From Deinococcus cellulosilyticus NBRC 106333 = KACC 11606 (GTDB taxonomy: Bacteria > Deinococcota > Deinococci > Deinococcales > Deinococcaceae), in contig NZ_BJXB01000006.1 in the NCBI RefSeq assembly GCF_007990775.1, positions 167,991 through 231,990 on the forward strand: 64,000 bases of DNA. Direction: 5' to 3'. Below are positions 16,114 to 24,244 of the stretch, piece after piece (position 1 is the first letter of the stretch; every line of letters starts with the position of its first letter). Below the pieces are notes generated by a model. It saw only the letters and a program-made list of their open reading frames with translations. It was not told where the DNA came from and ran no database searches. The translations under genes and the position numbers were made by a program.

Positions 16114-16791
16114 TCAGGCCCGGCTGAATTCTTCCACACGGTCTTCATGGGCAACAATGGCCCTGGCGGCCATGCCCAGAAAGAATCCGGTGTCCACCAC
16201 ACCCAGGGTGCCTTTGAGGTCCCGTTCCAGTGCAGTGGGGTTGGGATGGTTGAACCAGAGGTCCGCGATGAAATTGCCGTTGTCCGTGATCAGGAGCTCA
16301 CCGTTCTTCTCTCGAAGTTTAGGCTCACCGAACTTCGAGAGGCGCTGCAGGGTGCTCTGGATGCCAAACTGCACCACTTCCACAGGCACAGGGGCCTTCT
16401 GCCCGAGATGAGACACCAGTTTGGTGTGGTCGGCAATCACAATGAACTCTTTTGCCTGGATCTCCACAATTTTCTCGCGCAGCAGAGCAGCACCGAGGCC
16501 TTTGATCAGGTCCAGCGTGGGAGAGATCTCATCTGCCCCATCGATGGCAATGTCCAGAGGGGTGGGGTCCAGGTCCAGCACGGTGATGCCATTTTCACGG
16601 GCCAGACGCTCGCTGTCGATGCTGGTGGCCACAGCAACAATGTTCGTCAGTTCACCATCGCGGAGTTTGCGGGCCAGTTCCAGAATGGCATACTTTGCGG
16701 TGGAACCCGTCCCCAGACCGACCCGCATGCCACTCTGGATATAACTTACAGCCTTGATGGCCGCCTGTTCCTTCAGGGCTTCGAGGCTCAT
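16114..16791 (-). CDS. rpiA: Ribose-5-phosphate isomerase A
   Basis: RpiA interconverts ribose 5-phosphate and ribulose 5-phosphate in the pentose phosphate pathway. The 225-residue protein has VGLGTGSTAKYAI (phosphate loop), DIAIDGADEI, KGLGAALLREKIVE with the catalytic region, and DNGNFIADLWF. Length is normal. Its ATG overlaps the stop of the peroxiredoxin gene (ATGA), so the two are cotranscribed. The rpe gene of the same pathway lies about 19 kb away. Confidence 0.96.
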   Translation of the reverse strand: MSLEALKEQAAIKAVSYIQSGMRVGLGTGSTAKYAILELARKLRDGELTNIVAVATSIDSERLARENGITVLDLDPTPLDIAIDGADEISPTLDLIKGLGAALLREKIVEIQAKEFIVIADHTKLVSHLGQKAPVPVEVVQFGIQSTLQRLSKFGEPKLREKNGELLITDNGNFIADLWFNHPNPTALERDLKGTLGVVDTGFFLGMAARAIVAHEDRVEEFSRA

Positions 16792-17270
16792 TTTGCCCTC
16801 TTTTCCATGTCAGCTTTGATGGTTTTGAGCACACTCTCGGCGTGCCCATCCACCTTGACCATGTACCAGGCTTTGACCACTTTGCCTTCTGGATCAATCA
16901 CGAAGGTGGTGCGCTTGATGCCTTCGGTGATGGTGCCAAAGTTGTTCTTGGTGCCCCAGGCCCCAATTTCGTTGATGTATTCGCCACTCAGGTCGGAGAG
17001 CAGGGGGAAAGGCAGGCTGTACTTCTCGGCAAAAGCCGTGTGGCTCTCCTGATCGTCTTTGCTGAGGCCCAGCACCTGAACCCCGAGTTGCTTGAGTTCA
17101 AGGTTGTCCCGGAAATCGCAGGCCTCTTTGGTGCATCCAGGAGTGTCGTCCTTGGGGTACACATAAAGCACCACATACTTGCCCCTGTAATCGGAGAGGC
17201 TGTGCGTCTTGCCGTTCTGGTCCTGCAGCTGAAAATCAGGCATCTGTTGAAGGGGTTCGAGTTTGCTCAC
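16788..17270 (-). CDS. bcp: Thiol peroxidase of the BCP/PrxQ type
   Basis: The 160-residue peroxiredoxin reduces hydroperoxides with thioredoxin-type donors. YPKDDTPGCTKEACDFRDN carries the peroxidatic Cys46 and, five residues on, resolving Cys51, the alpha-helical two-Cys PrxQ arrangement. RTTFVIDPEGKVVKAW is the usual C-terminal strand pair. I choose GTG at 17270 because the protein then begins at the conserved domain edge. A TATACC box lies 7 nt before it. Reading further upstream would run into a repeat element. It is coupled to rpiA, which fits a redox and NADPH link. Confidence 0.9.
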   Translation of the reverse strand: MSKLEPLQQMPDFQLQDQNGKTHSLSDYRGKYVVLYVYPKDDTPGCTKEACDFRDNLELKQLGVQVLGLSKDDQESHTAFAEKYSLPFPLLSDLSGEYINEIGAWGTKNNFGTITEGIKRTTFVIDPEGKVVKAWYMVKVDGHAESVLKTIKADMEKRAK

Positions 17271-17347
17271 AGCACTAGGTATACCATGTGGGATTTCAGG
17301 TTTGTGGAGGGTGGATTGGATTTGAGCCGAAGGCCTGACTTGATGCC

Positions 17348-17510
17348 AAGGGCCGAGAGCCCAGGGCCGAGGACTGCTTTGGCCAGAGCGTTGTCTTAAG
17401 CATGGAAGCATTCGAGACGCGACAGCGAGAGCCCTCAAGCAGCCCAGCTTTGCTTTAGCCAATGCCATGAAGTGCCATGCCTTCGGCCCTCGGCCCTCGG
17501 CCCTCGGCTT
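17348..17510. repeat. Intergenic element bounded by inverted heptamer arrays (copy 1)
   Basis: The left end has two AGGGCCGA-type heptamers (17348-17372) and the right end has three tandem CGGCCCT copies (17484-17504), which are the reverse complement. The roughly 110-bp centre has AAAGC/GCTTT motifs shared loosely with the elements at 33712 and 38742. The 3' end of the alpha-galactosidase gene lies inside it. Confidence 0.6.
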
Positions 17511-18990
17511 TCCTGCTGGCATGAGGCGCAATCCCATCCTGCAGCTCTTCGGTCAGGTTAAAAGTCACCGTGCGGTAATGGGTGGGGGCAAGACCAAACC
17601 GCTCGTTGAGGGTGGCGGGCAGGTCCCGGGGATGGAATTCCAGAGAGGTCCTCAGCAGGTCAATGTCTTTCTGTTCAAGCAGCATCAGGGGATCGCTTGA
17701 GGCCAGCAGTCCTCCTGTGACTTGCACGAGTCTCAGCAGGGATTCCCGTTCCTGGTCGCTGAGCAGGCTGAGTTTCTGGCGGGCGATCATCACGTCGGGG
17801 TCGGGCATGTACCAGTGGTGCTGGTAGAAGCGGCTCAGGCAGGTTTGCAGGGTGCCTTTCAGGCTGGGGTGGCTTCCATCTTTGACCCACCTGCGTCGGG
17901 CGTAATCGTCCCAGAAGGGGGTCACGTCGGGTCCAATGCGCATGGCGTCTACCAGGCCGACACTCTGGGCCAGAGGGGCACCGCATCCCAGAAGAAAAGC
18001 GTCTCCTGCGCCTTTTTTGAAGGCTTCCATTCCTTTTCGGTAGGCTTCTGTTCTGCTGAGTCCGTTCTGGCGCACGCCGGGCAGGGCTCCTGCAAAAAGG
18101 AAATCCAGCTTGAAGTAGCTGTATCCGAAACTTCTGAACGTGCGGGCGAGGTCTTCCAGCCAGTCCAGCACCTCCTGCTGGCTGAGGTCCAGGGCGTAAT
18201 AATCGTTGTCCCAGTTGTCTCCAGCAATCACCAGCTGTCCCTGGGTGTCTCTCAGGAACCACTCTGGATGGTTCTGAAAGAGTTGACTGGTGGGACTGGC
18301 AATGAATGGAGCCATCCACAGGCCTGCTTTGAACCCAAGCCTCTCCATCTGGGCAGGGATGCCTGCCACATCTCCCTGGAAGGTGGGGCGTTTTTCCAGC
18401 CAGTCGCCGAGGTCGTTCTGGTAACCGTCATCGAGCTGGAAATAATCGAAGGGGAGGTCGAGTTCACGGGCAATCCGGGCGTTCTCGATGAAGTCACGCT
18501 CGGTGATGTTGCGGTAGTAGGAGTACCAGCTGCACCACACCCGCACAGGATTCCACACTGGGGCCTGCATGTTCTGAGCGAACTGTCTGGAGAGGTCTTC
18601 AATGCGCTGTATGGGCTGATCGGTCCACTCAAAGACCACTTCTTCGGGGGTGCCATCGACCTTCAAAGTGACGGTCACGGCATTCTGTTCAATTCGGGCT
18701 TCCCAGCAGGCCACGCTGGTTTTTGCGGAGAGGGCAAACCCGATGTAAGCCCCTTTTTCGGTCACCAGGGCAATCAGGTGGTGGCTCCGCCACACGCCTG
18801 CCTGTCCGGTGGGTGGGAACTGGATGTCATAGCCCTGTTTGATCAGTGCTTCCAGAATGGGGGCGGTCTGGGTGTCGCTGAGGGGTCGGAGGTCGGCGTC
18901 ACTCCAGCTCTGGTAGCCGTTGAGCAGGATGTCGTAGTGGTCCAGGGGGAGGGTCCAGGTGTGATGGGCGGTGATGATGTGTTCTTTCAT
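17455..18990 (-). CDS. Alpha-galactosidase, family GH36
   Basis: The enzyme removes terminal alpha-1,6-galactose from melibiose, raffinose or galactomannan. The 511-residue protein is of the short GH36 type found in thermophilic relatives. The barrel carries the nucleophile Asp in YFKLDFLFAGAL and the acid/base Asp in MRIGPDVTPFW. WCSWYSYYRNITERD and YFQLDDGYQ mark the active-site rim. No signal peptide is present, so it is cytoplasmic and acts on imported sugar. It is last in a regulon with two permeases and a binding protein. Its last 18 or so residues and the stop are encoded by the repeat element and are probably not native. Confidence 0.93.
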   Translation of the reverse strand: MKEHIITAHHTWTLPLDHYDILLNGYQSWSDADLRPLSDTQTAPILEALIKQGYDIQFPPTGQAGVWRSHHLIALVTEKGAYIGFALSAKTSVACWEARIEQNAVTVTLKVDGTPEEVVFEWTDQPIQRIEDLSRQFAQNMQAPVWNPVRVWCSWYSYYRNITERDFIENARIARELDLPFDYFQLDDGYQNDLGDWLEKRPTFQGDVAGIPAQMERLGFKAGLWMAPFIASPTSQLFQNHPEWFLRDTQGQLVIAGDNWDNDYYALDLSQQEVLDWLEDLARTFRSFGYSYFKLDFLFAGALPGVRQNGLSRTEAYRKGMEAFKKGAGDAFLLGCGAPLAQSVGLVDAMRIGPDVTPFWDDYARRRWVKDGSHPSLKGTLQTCLSRFYQHHWYMPDPDVMIARQKLSLLSDQERESLLRLVQVTGGLLASSDPLMLLEQKDIDLLRTSLEFHPRDLPATLNERFGLAPTHYRTVTFNLTEELQDGIAPHASRKAEGRGPRAEGMALHGIG

Positions 18991-19005
18991 GCTGATCTCC
19001 AGGCA

Positions 19006-19040
19006 GAAAAAGGGGGAAGCCCCAATGGGCAGGGCTTCCC
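19006..19040 (-). terminator. Intercistronic terminator after the binding-protein gene
   Basis: On the minus strand a 9-bp stem (GGGAAGCCC / GGGCTTCCC) precedes CCTTTTT, 23 nt past the binding-protein stop. It would let the binding protein be made in excess while only part of the transcripts continue into the alpha-galactosidase gene. Confidence 0.75.
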
Positions 19041-19062
19041 TGGGAAAGAGGAGAGCGTGGAT

Positions 19063-20379
19063 TTACTTGAAGAGGGCGTTGACTTTCTGGTTGGCTTCCT
19101 TCAGGGCTTCCGCTGCAGGGGTTTTGCCCAGGAAGACGTTTTCGAGCGCAGTGGTCATGATCGAGTTGATCTGGCTGGCGTTGTCGGTGATCGGGAACAG
19201 GAAGGTGCTGCCTTTGGCCTTGGCGGTCTTGGTGAAGGCGGAGACGTCTGCCCCATTCTTCTTGTGGGTGGCGAGGGCCAGGTTCACACCACTGTTGACG
19301 GCCGGGAACACCGCACCGTACTTGCCGACCACATTTTCACAGGCAGGAGAACCCAGGTACTTGACCCATTTCCAGGCTTCCTCTTTCTTCTTGCTGCCGA
19401 CCCAGATGCTGTCCGCGAGACCGTTGAACATGCTGGTGCGTTTTCCGGTGGGACCCACGGGCAACAGGGCGAAGCCCACATCGAATTTGGCGTTGTCGAT
19501 GTACCACTTGATCATCCAGCTTCCGTCCGTGGTCATGGCCCCTTTACCGGCCACGAACTGGCTGTTTGCACCGAGACCCCGGATGTCCTTGTAGGGAATC
19601 AGGAAGCCTTTCTTGAGGCTGAGGTCGGTGAGCCACTGGATGGTCTCGGCCAGTCTGGGATCGTCATAGTAGTATTTGGTGGCATAAAGTCCATCGTTGT
19701 ATTTGAAGCCGTTGGACACGGCAAGCCAGCTCCAGCCCGTCTGCCCGTAGGGGTTGGGATCATAAGGGTTCAGGAGGCCGTACTGCTTGACTTTGGTTTT
19801 GTCGAAGTTCTTGGAGAGACCATTGTTGCCGTTCTGGTCGAGGGTCAACTGGGCAATCACTTTCTCGAAGGAGCCACCGTCTTTGGGGTTCCACTTCAGG
19901 GCATTCAGGGTTTTTTCGCTGATCCCGGCTTTTTTCAGCATGTCTTTGTTGTAGATGATGGCAACGGTGTCCCAGTCCTTGGGCAGGCCGTATTGTTTGC
20001 CGTCTCTGCCCCACAGGGAGTACAGGCCTTCCAGGTAGATGTTGGTTTTCACACTGTCTCGTTTGATCCAGGGGGCGAAATCCACAATCTGACCGTTTGC
20101 CGCAAACTCGGGGTACTTGGAGAGGTGGTTGGTGAAGACGTCGGGTGCCGTTCCAGCCACAAATCCGGTGGTGATCCCGGTCCAGTAGTCGTCCCAGCCT
20201 TTCTGGGTGATCTTGATGTTGATGTCAGGGTTGAGTTTGGTGAAGTCTTTTGCGCACTGCTGGTAGGCAGGAAGCTGTGCGCTGTCCCACAGCCAGTAAT
20301 CCACGGTGGTGGCGGCACTGGCGGTGGAGAGGGCGGAAGTGAGGGCAAGGATGCTGCTGAGGGTCACAAACTTTTTCAT
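19063..20379 (-). CDS. Sugar ABC transporter substrate-binding protein
   Basis: The 438-residue family 1 solute-binding protein begins with a clear signal peptide (MKKFVTLSSILALTSALSTASA, cleavage before Ala-Thr-Thr). It shows the usual VDYWLWDSAQLPAYQQCAKDFTKLNPDINIK start and DYWTGITTGFVAGTAPDVF. No lipobox is seen, so it may be periplasmic. GGAGG 6 nt before sets the ATG at 20379. It follows the two permease genes; with the GH36 enzyme and the LacI regulator it points to uptake of alpha-galactosides such as melibiose or raffinose. Confidence 0.93.
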   Translation of the reverse strand: MKKFVTLSSILALTSALSTASAATTVDYWLWDSAQLPAYQQCAKDFTKLNPDINIKITQKGWDDYWTGITTGFVAGTAPDVFTNHLSKYPEFAANGQIVDFAPWIKRDSVKTNIYLEGLYSLWGRDGKQYGLPKDWDTVAIIYNKDMLKKAGISEKTLNALKWNPKDGGSFEKVIAQLTLDQNGNNGLSKNFDKTKVKQYGLLNPYDPNPYGQTGWSWLAVSNGFKYNDGLYATKYYYDDPRLAETIQWLTDLSLKKGFLIPYKDIRGLGANSQFVAGKGAMTTDGSWMIKWYIDNAKFDVGFALLPVGPTGKRTSMFNGLADSIWVGSKKKEEAWKWVKYLGSPACENVVGKYGAVFPAVNSGVNLALATHKKNGADVSAFTKTAKAKGSTFLFPITDNASQINSIMTTALENVFLGKTPAAEALKEANQKVNALFK

Positions 20380-20507
20380 AACGTTCCTCCGGTTGGGCTG
20401 GGATTTTGCTCTGAAGTGGGGCCTTTTTGCAGTGTGCTGTCTCAATTCAAGGTCTCTCTTCCTCCTTGAACGTTGAAACCTGGGTTGTGGGTGCTGCTCA
20501 GGTGCGG

Positions 20508-21425
20508 TTACTTGCCGCCACTGAAGGCGAGGGATTCAATCACGCGCTTGCCCATGATCAGCAGCAGGATGAAAACCGGAATGATCGACAGAAAGGCTCC
20601 GGACATCAGGCCCGTCCAGTCCGGTGATCCCTGGGGGGTCTGGGTCTGGAATTGCTGCAGGGCCACAGGGAGGGTGTAGACGCTCTCGTCTTTGCCGATC
20701 AGGTACGGCCAGAAGAATTCGTTCCACATGCCGATGGTGGTGAGGATGCCGAGCGTGGCGAGGGGTCCCTGGCTCATGGGGAGCACGACCTTCCAGAAGA
20801 TCATGAAAGGACTTGCACCGTCCAGAACAGCGGCTTCTTCGGTCTCTCTGGGGATGGAGAGGAAAAACTGCCTGAGGAAGAACACCGCAAAGGGGGTCAT
20901 CAGGATGTAGGGGGCGACGAGGCCCTGCATGGTGTTCAGCCACCCGAGGTTCTTGATGGTGATGAAGTTGGGGATGAAGAGCACGATCCCGGGAATCATC
21001 ATGGCGGTGAGAAACAGGGTGAAAATCTGGTCCCGGAAGGGGAATTTGAGTCTGGCGAAGGCGTAGGCAGCCAGGGCAGAGAAGAAGGTCTGTCCGATCA
21101 CGATGAGTCCGGTGAAAATCACGGAGTTCCAGATGGATTTCAGGAAGTTCACGCTCTGTCCGGAGCCTCCGGCCTTGAGGGCTTCTTCAGCAGTGACCAT
21201 GCCGAGTACCCGCTTGAAGTTGTCCAGGGTGGGCTCACTCGGGAGAAGCTGGCCTCCACTTTCAAAGAGGGTGGTGCTGCTCGAGAGGGCGGTCTTCAAA
21301 ACGATCCAGATCGGGAAGATGGAGAGCAGGATGACCAGGAGGATGCCGAACCAGGCCAGGAAGTGTTCCCAGGCCATGCTCTTGCGGTTTTTGCGGGCTT
21401 GTGTGGGTTGGGTCTGCACGGTCAT
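20508..21425 (-). CDS. Carbohydrate ABC transporter permease (MalG type)
   Basis: The 305-residue membrane protein has six predicted helices, the first at about residues 24-45, and the EAA loop that docks the ATPase (EEAAVLDGASPFMIFWKVVLPMSQGPL). The C-terminus GKRVIESLAFSGGK is typical of MalG-like subunits. It follows the MalF-type gene by 13 nt. No ATPase gene is in the cluster, so a shared MsmK/MalK-type ATPase elsewhere presumably powers it. Confidence 0.94.
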   Translation of the reverse strand: MTVQTQPTQARKNRKSMAWEHFLAWFGILLVILLSIFPIWIVLKTALSSSTTLFESGGQLLPSEPTLDNFKRVLGMVTAEEALKAGGSGQSVNFLKSIWNSVIFTGLIVIGQTFFSALAAYAFARLKFPFRDQIFTLFLTAMMIPGIVLFIPNFITIKNLGWLNTMQGLVAPYILMTPFAVFFLRQFFLSIPRETEEAAVLDGASPFMIFWKVVLPMSQGPLATLGILTTIGMWNEFFWPYLIGKDESVYTLPVALQQFQTQTPQGSPDWTGLMSGAFLSIIPVFILLLIMGKRVIESLAFSGGK

Positions 21426-21438
21426 GTGGGTCCTTTCC

Positions 21439-22362
21439 TCAGGCCAGGTCCGACTGGTCGGCGCGGAAGAATTTGAGTTGCAAGACGGTGAAAATCAGGA
21501 TGATGGCAAAGAGAATCATGCTCATGGCGGTGGCGTAACCCATCTTGAAGAAGGCGAAAGCATTCTCGTAGATGTAGTACACCAGCACTTTGGTGGCATC
21601 TGCAGGTCCGCCGTTGGTTGCCACAGCAACAGTGTCAAAGATCTGGAAGGACCCGATGATGGAGGTCACCACCACAAACACCGTCACCGGGCGCAAAAGG
21701 GGCAGGGTAATGCGCCAGAACATCTGTCCTTCGCTTGCGCCGTCAATCTTGGCAGCTTCGTAGACGCTTCTGGGGATGCTCTGCAGTCCAGCATAGAAGA
21801 GCAGGGCGGTGAATCCGGCGTGTCTCCAGATGTTCACGAAGGCCACGGTGGGCAGGGCCTGATCGGTGGAGGCAAAGAAGTCCTGTTTCGGAAGGCCCAG
21901 GGCTTGCAGGCCAGCATTGACGATGCCCAGGGAGGGATCAAGGAGCCACAGGAAGACCAGGGCCACCAGCACGTTGGAGAGCAGGTAGGGCAGGATCATC
22001 AGGCCACGGATGACCGTGCTCTTGACAACGCGGTCCATGGCCACAGCAAGCAGAATCCCCAGGATGGTCTGAATCGGGATGTTGAGCAACACGTACTTGA
22101 AGGTGATCCACAGGGCGTTCCAGAATTTCTCGTCCTGAAAAACCTGCCGGTAGTTTTCGATGCCAACGAAGGTGGGTTCCCTGAGCATGTTCCAGTCGGT
22201 GAAGCTGATCCACAGTCCACGCAATGCCGGGTACATGTAGAAGAGCACGAAACCGATCAGGGCTGGCAGGATGAAGGCAAGTCCGGTGAGGGCTTCCAGC
22301 CTGGCACTTCTGTTGACCGTGCCTCTTGCCGGGGTCTCTGGGGTGGCTTCTGTGGTGTTCAT
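21439..22362 (-). CDS. Carbohydrate ABC transporter permease (MalF type)
   Basis: The 307-residue protein has six predicted membrane helices and the EAA motif YEAAKIDGASEGQMFWRITLPLLRP. FVLFYMYPALRGLWISFTDW in the first third is typical of MalF/UgpA-type subunits. GGAGA lies just before the ATG. It is the first gene of the transport operon, placed 20 bp downstream of two LacI-type operators. Confidence 0.94.
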   Translation of the reverse strand: MNTTEATPETPARGTVNRSARLEALTGLAFILPALIGFVLFYMYPALRGLWISFTDWNMLREPTFVGIENYRQVFQDEKFWNALWITFKYVLLNIPIQTILGILLAVAMDRVVKSTVIRGLMILPYLLSNVLVALVFLWLLDPSLGIVNAGLQALGLPKQDFFASTDQALPTVAFVNIWRHAGFTALLFYAGLQSIPRSVYEAAKIDGASEGQMFWRITLPLLRPVTVFVVVTSIIGSFQIFDTVAVATNGGPADATKVLVYYIYENAFAFFKMGYATAMSMILFAIILIFTVLQLKFFRADQSDLA

Positions 22363-22381
22363 GGTCTCCTCTCCTCTTCAG

Positions 22382-22425
22382 GTTGATCGTTCAACTTACA
22401 GATCTGAAACAGTTGATCGTTCAAC
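22382..22425. promoter_or_regulatory. Two LacI-family operators upstream of the transport operon
   Basis: GTTGATCGTTCAAC occurs at 22382-22395 and again at 22412-22425, 30 bp centre to centre (three helical turns). Each is a 14-bp near-palindrome with a central C-G step, as LacI-family sites have. The same site, inverted, lies in the promoter of the LacI gene. The upstream copy also provides a TTGAAC -35-like box on the minus strand. Confidence 0.88.
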
Positions 22426-22464
22426 CAATGGGTCTGACTGAATGGGATGGGGCAGCAGTGAAGT

Positions 22465-23481
22465 TCAGGAAGACGAGCGAATGCGTAAACTGACGGGCAT
22501 CCACAGGTGGTCGTGAATGTCCTGGCCATCGATCATGTCGACCAGGGTCTGCACAGCGTGATTGACCATTTCGACGTAAGGAACATGCACGGTGGTCAGG
22601 GGGGGATTGGTGTAACGGGAGAATTCAATGTCGTCAAAGCCAGTGATGGACACATCTTCCGGCACCCGCACACCCATCTCGAAAGCTGCACTGAGCAGAC
22701 CAATGGCCATCCGGTCGTTGGCAGAAAGGATCGCGTCAGGTCTGGGGTTCAGGTTCCAGAGGGTCTCAAAGACCTGCTTTCCCCCTTCAAAAGACCAGTC
22801 TCCGTGACAGATGTAATCGCTGGACAGGCACACCCCGAGTTCACGGGTGGCTTCAAGGAACCCAGAGAGTCGAAGTTCTCCAGACTGGGTGTAATCTTCA
22901 CGCCGTCCGCCCACAAAGGCCAGACATTTGCGGCCTTTCTGGACCAGATGGTGCACCAGTTGCCGGATGCCATCTCCATACTGGGGCATCACCGAAGGCA
23001 GAGAGGAACTGGCTTCAAAACGGTCAAAAAGCACAATGGGACGGTTCCAGTGGGACAGTTCATGAATCAGGGTGTCGGGAATGCTGGGGCTGAGGAACAG
23101 CAACCCATCCAGGCGACCCTGCGACAGGTGGACCTTCAACTCTTCGAGGTCGTTGGGGTTGTCCTCAAACACATGGTAGGTGAGCAGGCTGTAGTTTGCT
23201 TCTTTCGAAGCTTTCGAAACAGCAGATTGCACCATGTTGCGGTAGGGGTCTTCCACATCGAAATCGGCCACCTCGTAGAACACACATCCCAGGGTCATGG
23301 ACTTCTGCTGCCGGAGCACCTTGGCGGTGAAGTTGGGGACAAAGCCCATCTCACGGATCACCCGTTCCACCCGTTCACGGGTTTCGGGCTTCACGCTCTT
23401 GGTGTTGTTGATGATGTTGGAGACCGTCTGGTACGACACACCAGCACGCTCTGCCACATCGCGCAGCGTAATACGGGTCAC
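22465..23481 (-). CDS. LacI-family transcriptional regulator of the alpha-galactoside operon
   Basis: The 338-residue protein has the N-terminal HTH and hinge helix (ITLRDVAERAGVSYQTVSNIINNTKSVKPETRERVERVIREMGFVPN) and a periplasmic-binding-protein-like effector domain ending TGFDDIEFSRYTNPPLTTVHVPYVEM. GTG at 23481 follows an AGGAG box. It lies next to the transport operon, and three copies of one operator flank it, so it should repress both itself and the transport genes until an alpha-galactoside or breakdown product binds. Confidence 0.94.
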   Translation of the reverse strand: MTRITLRDVAERAGVSYQTVSNIINNTKSVKPETRERVERVIREMGFVPNFTAKVLRQQKSMTLGCVFYEVADFDVEDPYRNMVQSAVSKASKEANYSLLTYHVFEDNPNDLEELKVHLSQGRLDGLLFLSPSIPDTLIHELSHWNRPIVLFDRFEASSSLPSVMPQYGDGIRQLVHHLVQKGRKCLAFVGGRREDYTQSGELRLSGFLEATRELGVCLSSDYICHGDWSFEGGKQVFETLWNLNPRPDAILSANDRMAIGLLSAAFEMGVRVPEDVSITGFDDIEFSRYTNPPLTTVHVPYVEMVNHAVQTLVDMIDGQDIHDHLWMPVSLRIRSSS

Positions 23482-23503
23482 GGGGACACTCCTAGGGGGT
23501 TTG

Positions 23504-23549
23504 GTTGAACGATCAACTGATTTATAACAGAAATCGGAGCAGGGGTCAA
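23504..23549 (-). promoter_or_regulatory. Promoter and operator of the LacI gene
   Basis: On the minus strand TTGACC (23544-23549) and TATAAA (23521-23526) are 17 bp apart. The operator GTTGAACGATCAAC (23504-23517) lies directly after the -10 box, over the transcription start, as expected for autorepression. Confidence 0.85.
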
Positions 23550-23707
23550 TTGCCCCCTGAAACGTTTTGTCAAATTGAATGGGTTTCGAACAGGTTGTTC
23601 ACATCAAAAGACCGGGATTTGTGCACCCGATCCAGACTTTCGAAAACTTCTTTGTTTTCAAAATTTACAAAGCTCTCCGGGCCTTCAGGCCCTCTGGACT
23701 TTCTGCT

Positions 23708-24223
23708 TCACTGGGCCGGTGCTTGCTGGAAGGCCTCACGACAGGATCTCAATTGCTCGCAGTCCACCAGGTCTTTTTCGCGCATGGGGATCTGGTAGAA
23801 ATCAGCAATCAGGATTTTCATGGCGAGGTGCATTTCAGCCGTCAGGGTGGGAAGGGCCATCCCCTGCACCTGAACCACATGGGTTTCCAGAAAAACCTCA
23901 GGCCACTGAATGGGTGCAAGTTCTCCGAATGTGCGAGGTGGGCAGGCCCGGGAGTCTATGGGAACCACATCCACGATCAGGTGTTCTCGCCTGTAAAAAA
24001 CATCTCCTTCTTCCAGAGACCCCTGAAGGTGACTGAAGCCGAGGTCTTCCAGCACCCTGAGCATGCGCGGTCCATCATGTGCGTCCACCATGAAATCCAG
24101 GTCCTCATGGGCCCGGTAGCTGTGCCCGACCACGAGCTCAATGCCATGACCACCAATCAGCCAGTGTTTGAGATTTTGCCGCTGAAACTGTTCAAGAAGT
24201 GTCCATTCTTCAGGTTGAAACAT
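23708..24223 (-). CDS. Nucleotidyltransferase of the aminoglycoside adenylyltransferase-like type
   Basis: The 171-residue protein has the minimal nucleotidyltransferase core: LIGGHGIELVVGHSYRAHEDLDFMVD, where Gly-Gly and the acidic E-D-x-D form the nucleotide and metal site, and a third acidic strand LIVDVVPID. The family includes LinA/AadB-like enzymes and many of unknown target, so resistance should not be assumed. I take ATG at 24223 because TACAGT lies 7 nt before it (leaderless pattern). A GTG 9 nt upstream is possible. It follows the ABC ATPase gene by 21 nt. Confidence 0.75.
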   Translation of the reverse strand: MFQPEEWTLLEQFQRQNLKHWLIGGHGIELVVGHSYRAHEDLDFMVDAHDGPRMLRVLEDLGFSHLQGSLEEGDVFYRREHLIVDVVPIDSRACPPRTFGELAPIQWPEVFLETHVVQVQGMALPTLTAEMHLAMKILIADFYQIPMREKDLVDCEQLRSCREAFQQAPAQ

Positions 24224-24244
24224 GGCCAGCACTGTATCACAGCT

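Noticed and set aside
17484..17504. The tandem heptamers as a CRISPR array
   Set aside because: The units are 7 bp with no spacers, and no cas genes are present.
16788..17537. A longer N-terminus for the peroxiredoxin, starting at 17537
   Set aside because: The extra 89 residues are encoded by the repeat element and intergenic DNA. The conserved domain starts at GTG 17270.
17722..20469. A 915-codon plus-strand frame over the alpha-galactosidase and binding-protein genes
   Set aside because: It runs antisense across two well-supported genes and their intergenic terminator, so it cannot be a real gene.
23708..24223. An aminoglycoside resistance gene
   Set aside because: It has the nucleotidyltransferase core shared by many families, but no specific resistance signature is visible, so I left the substrate open.
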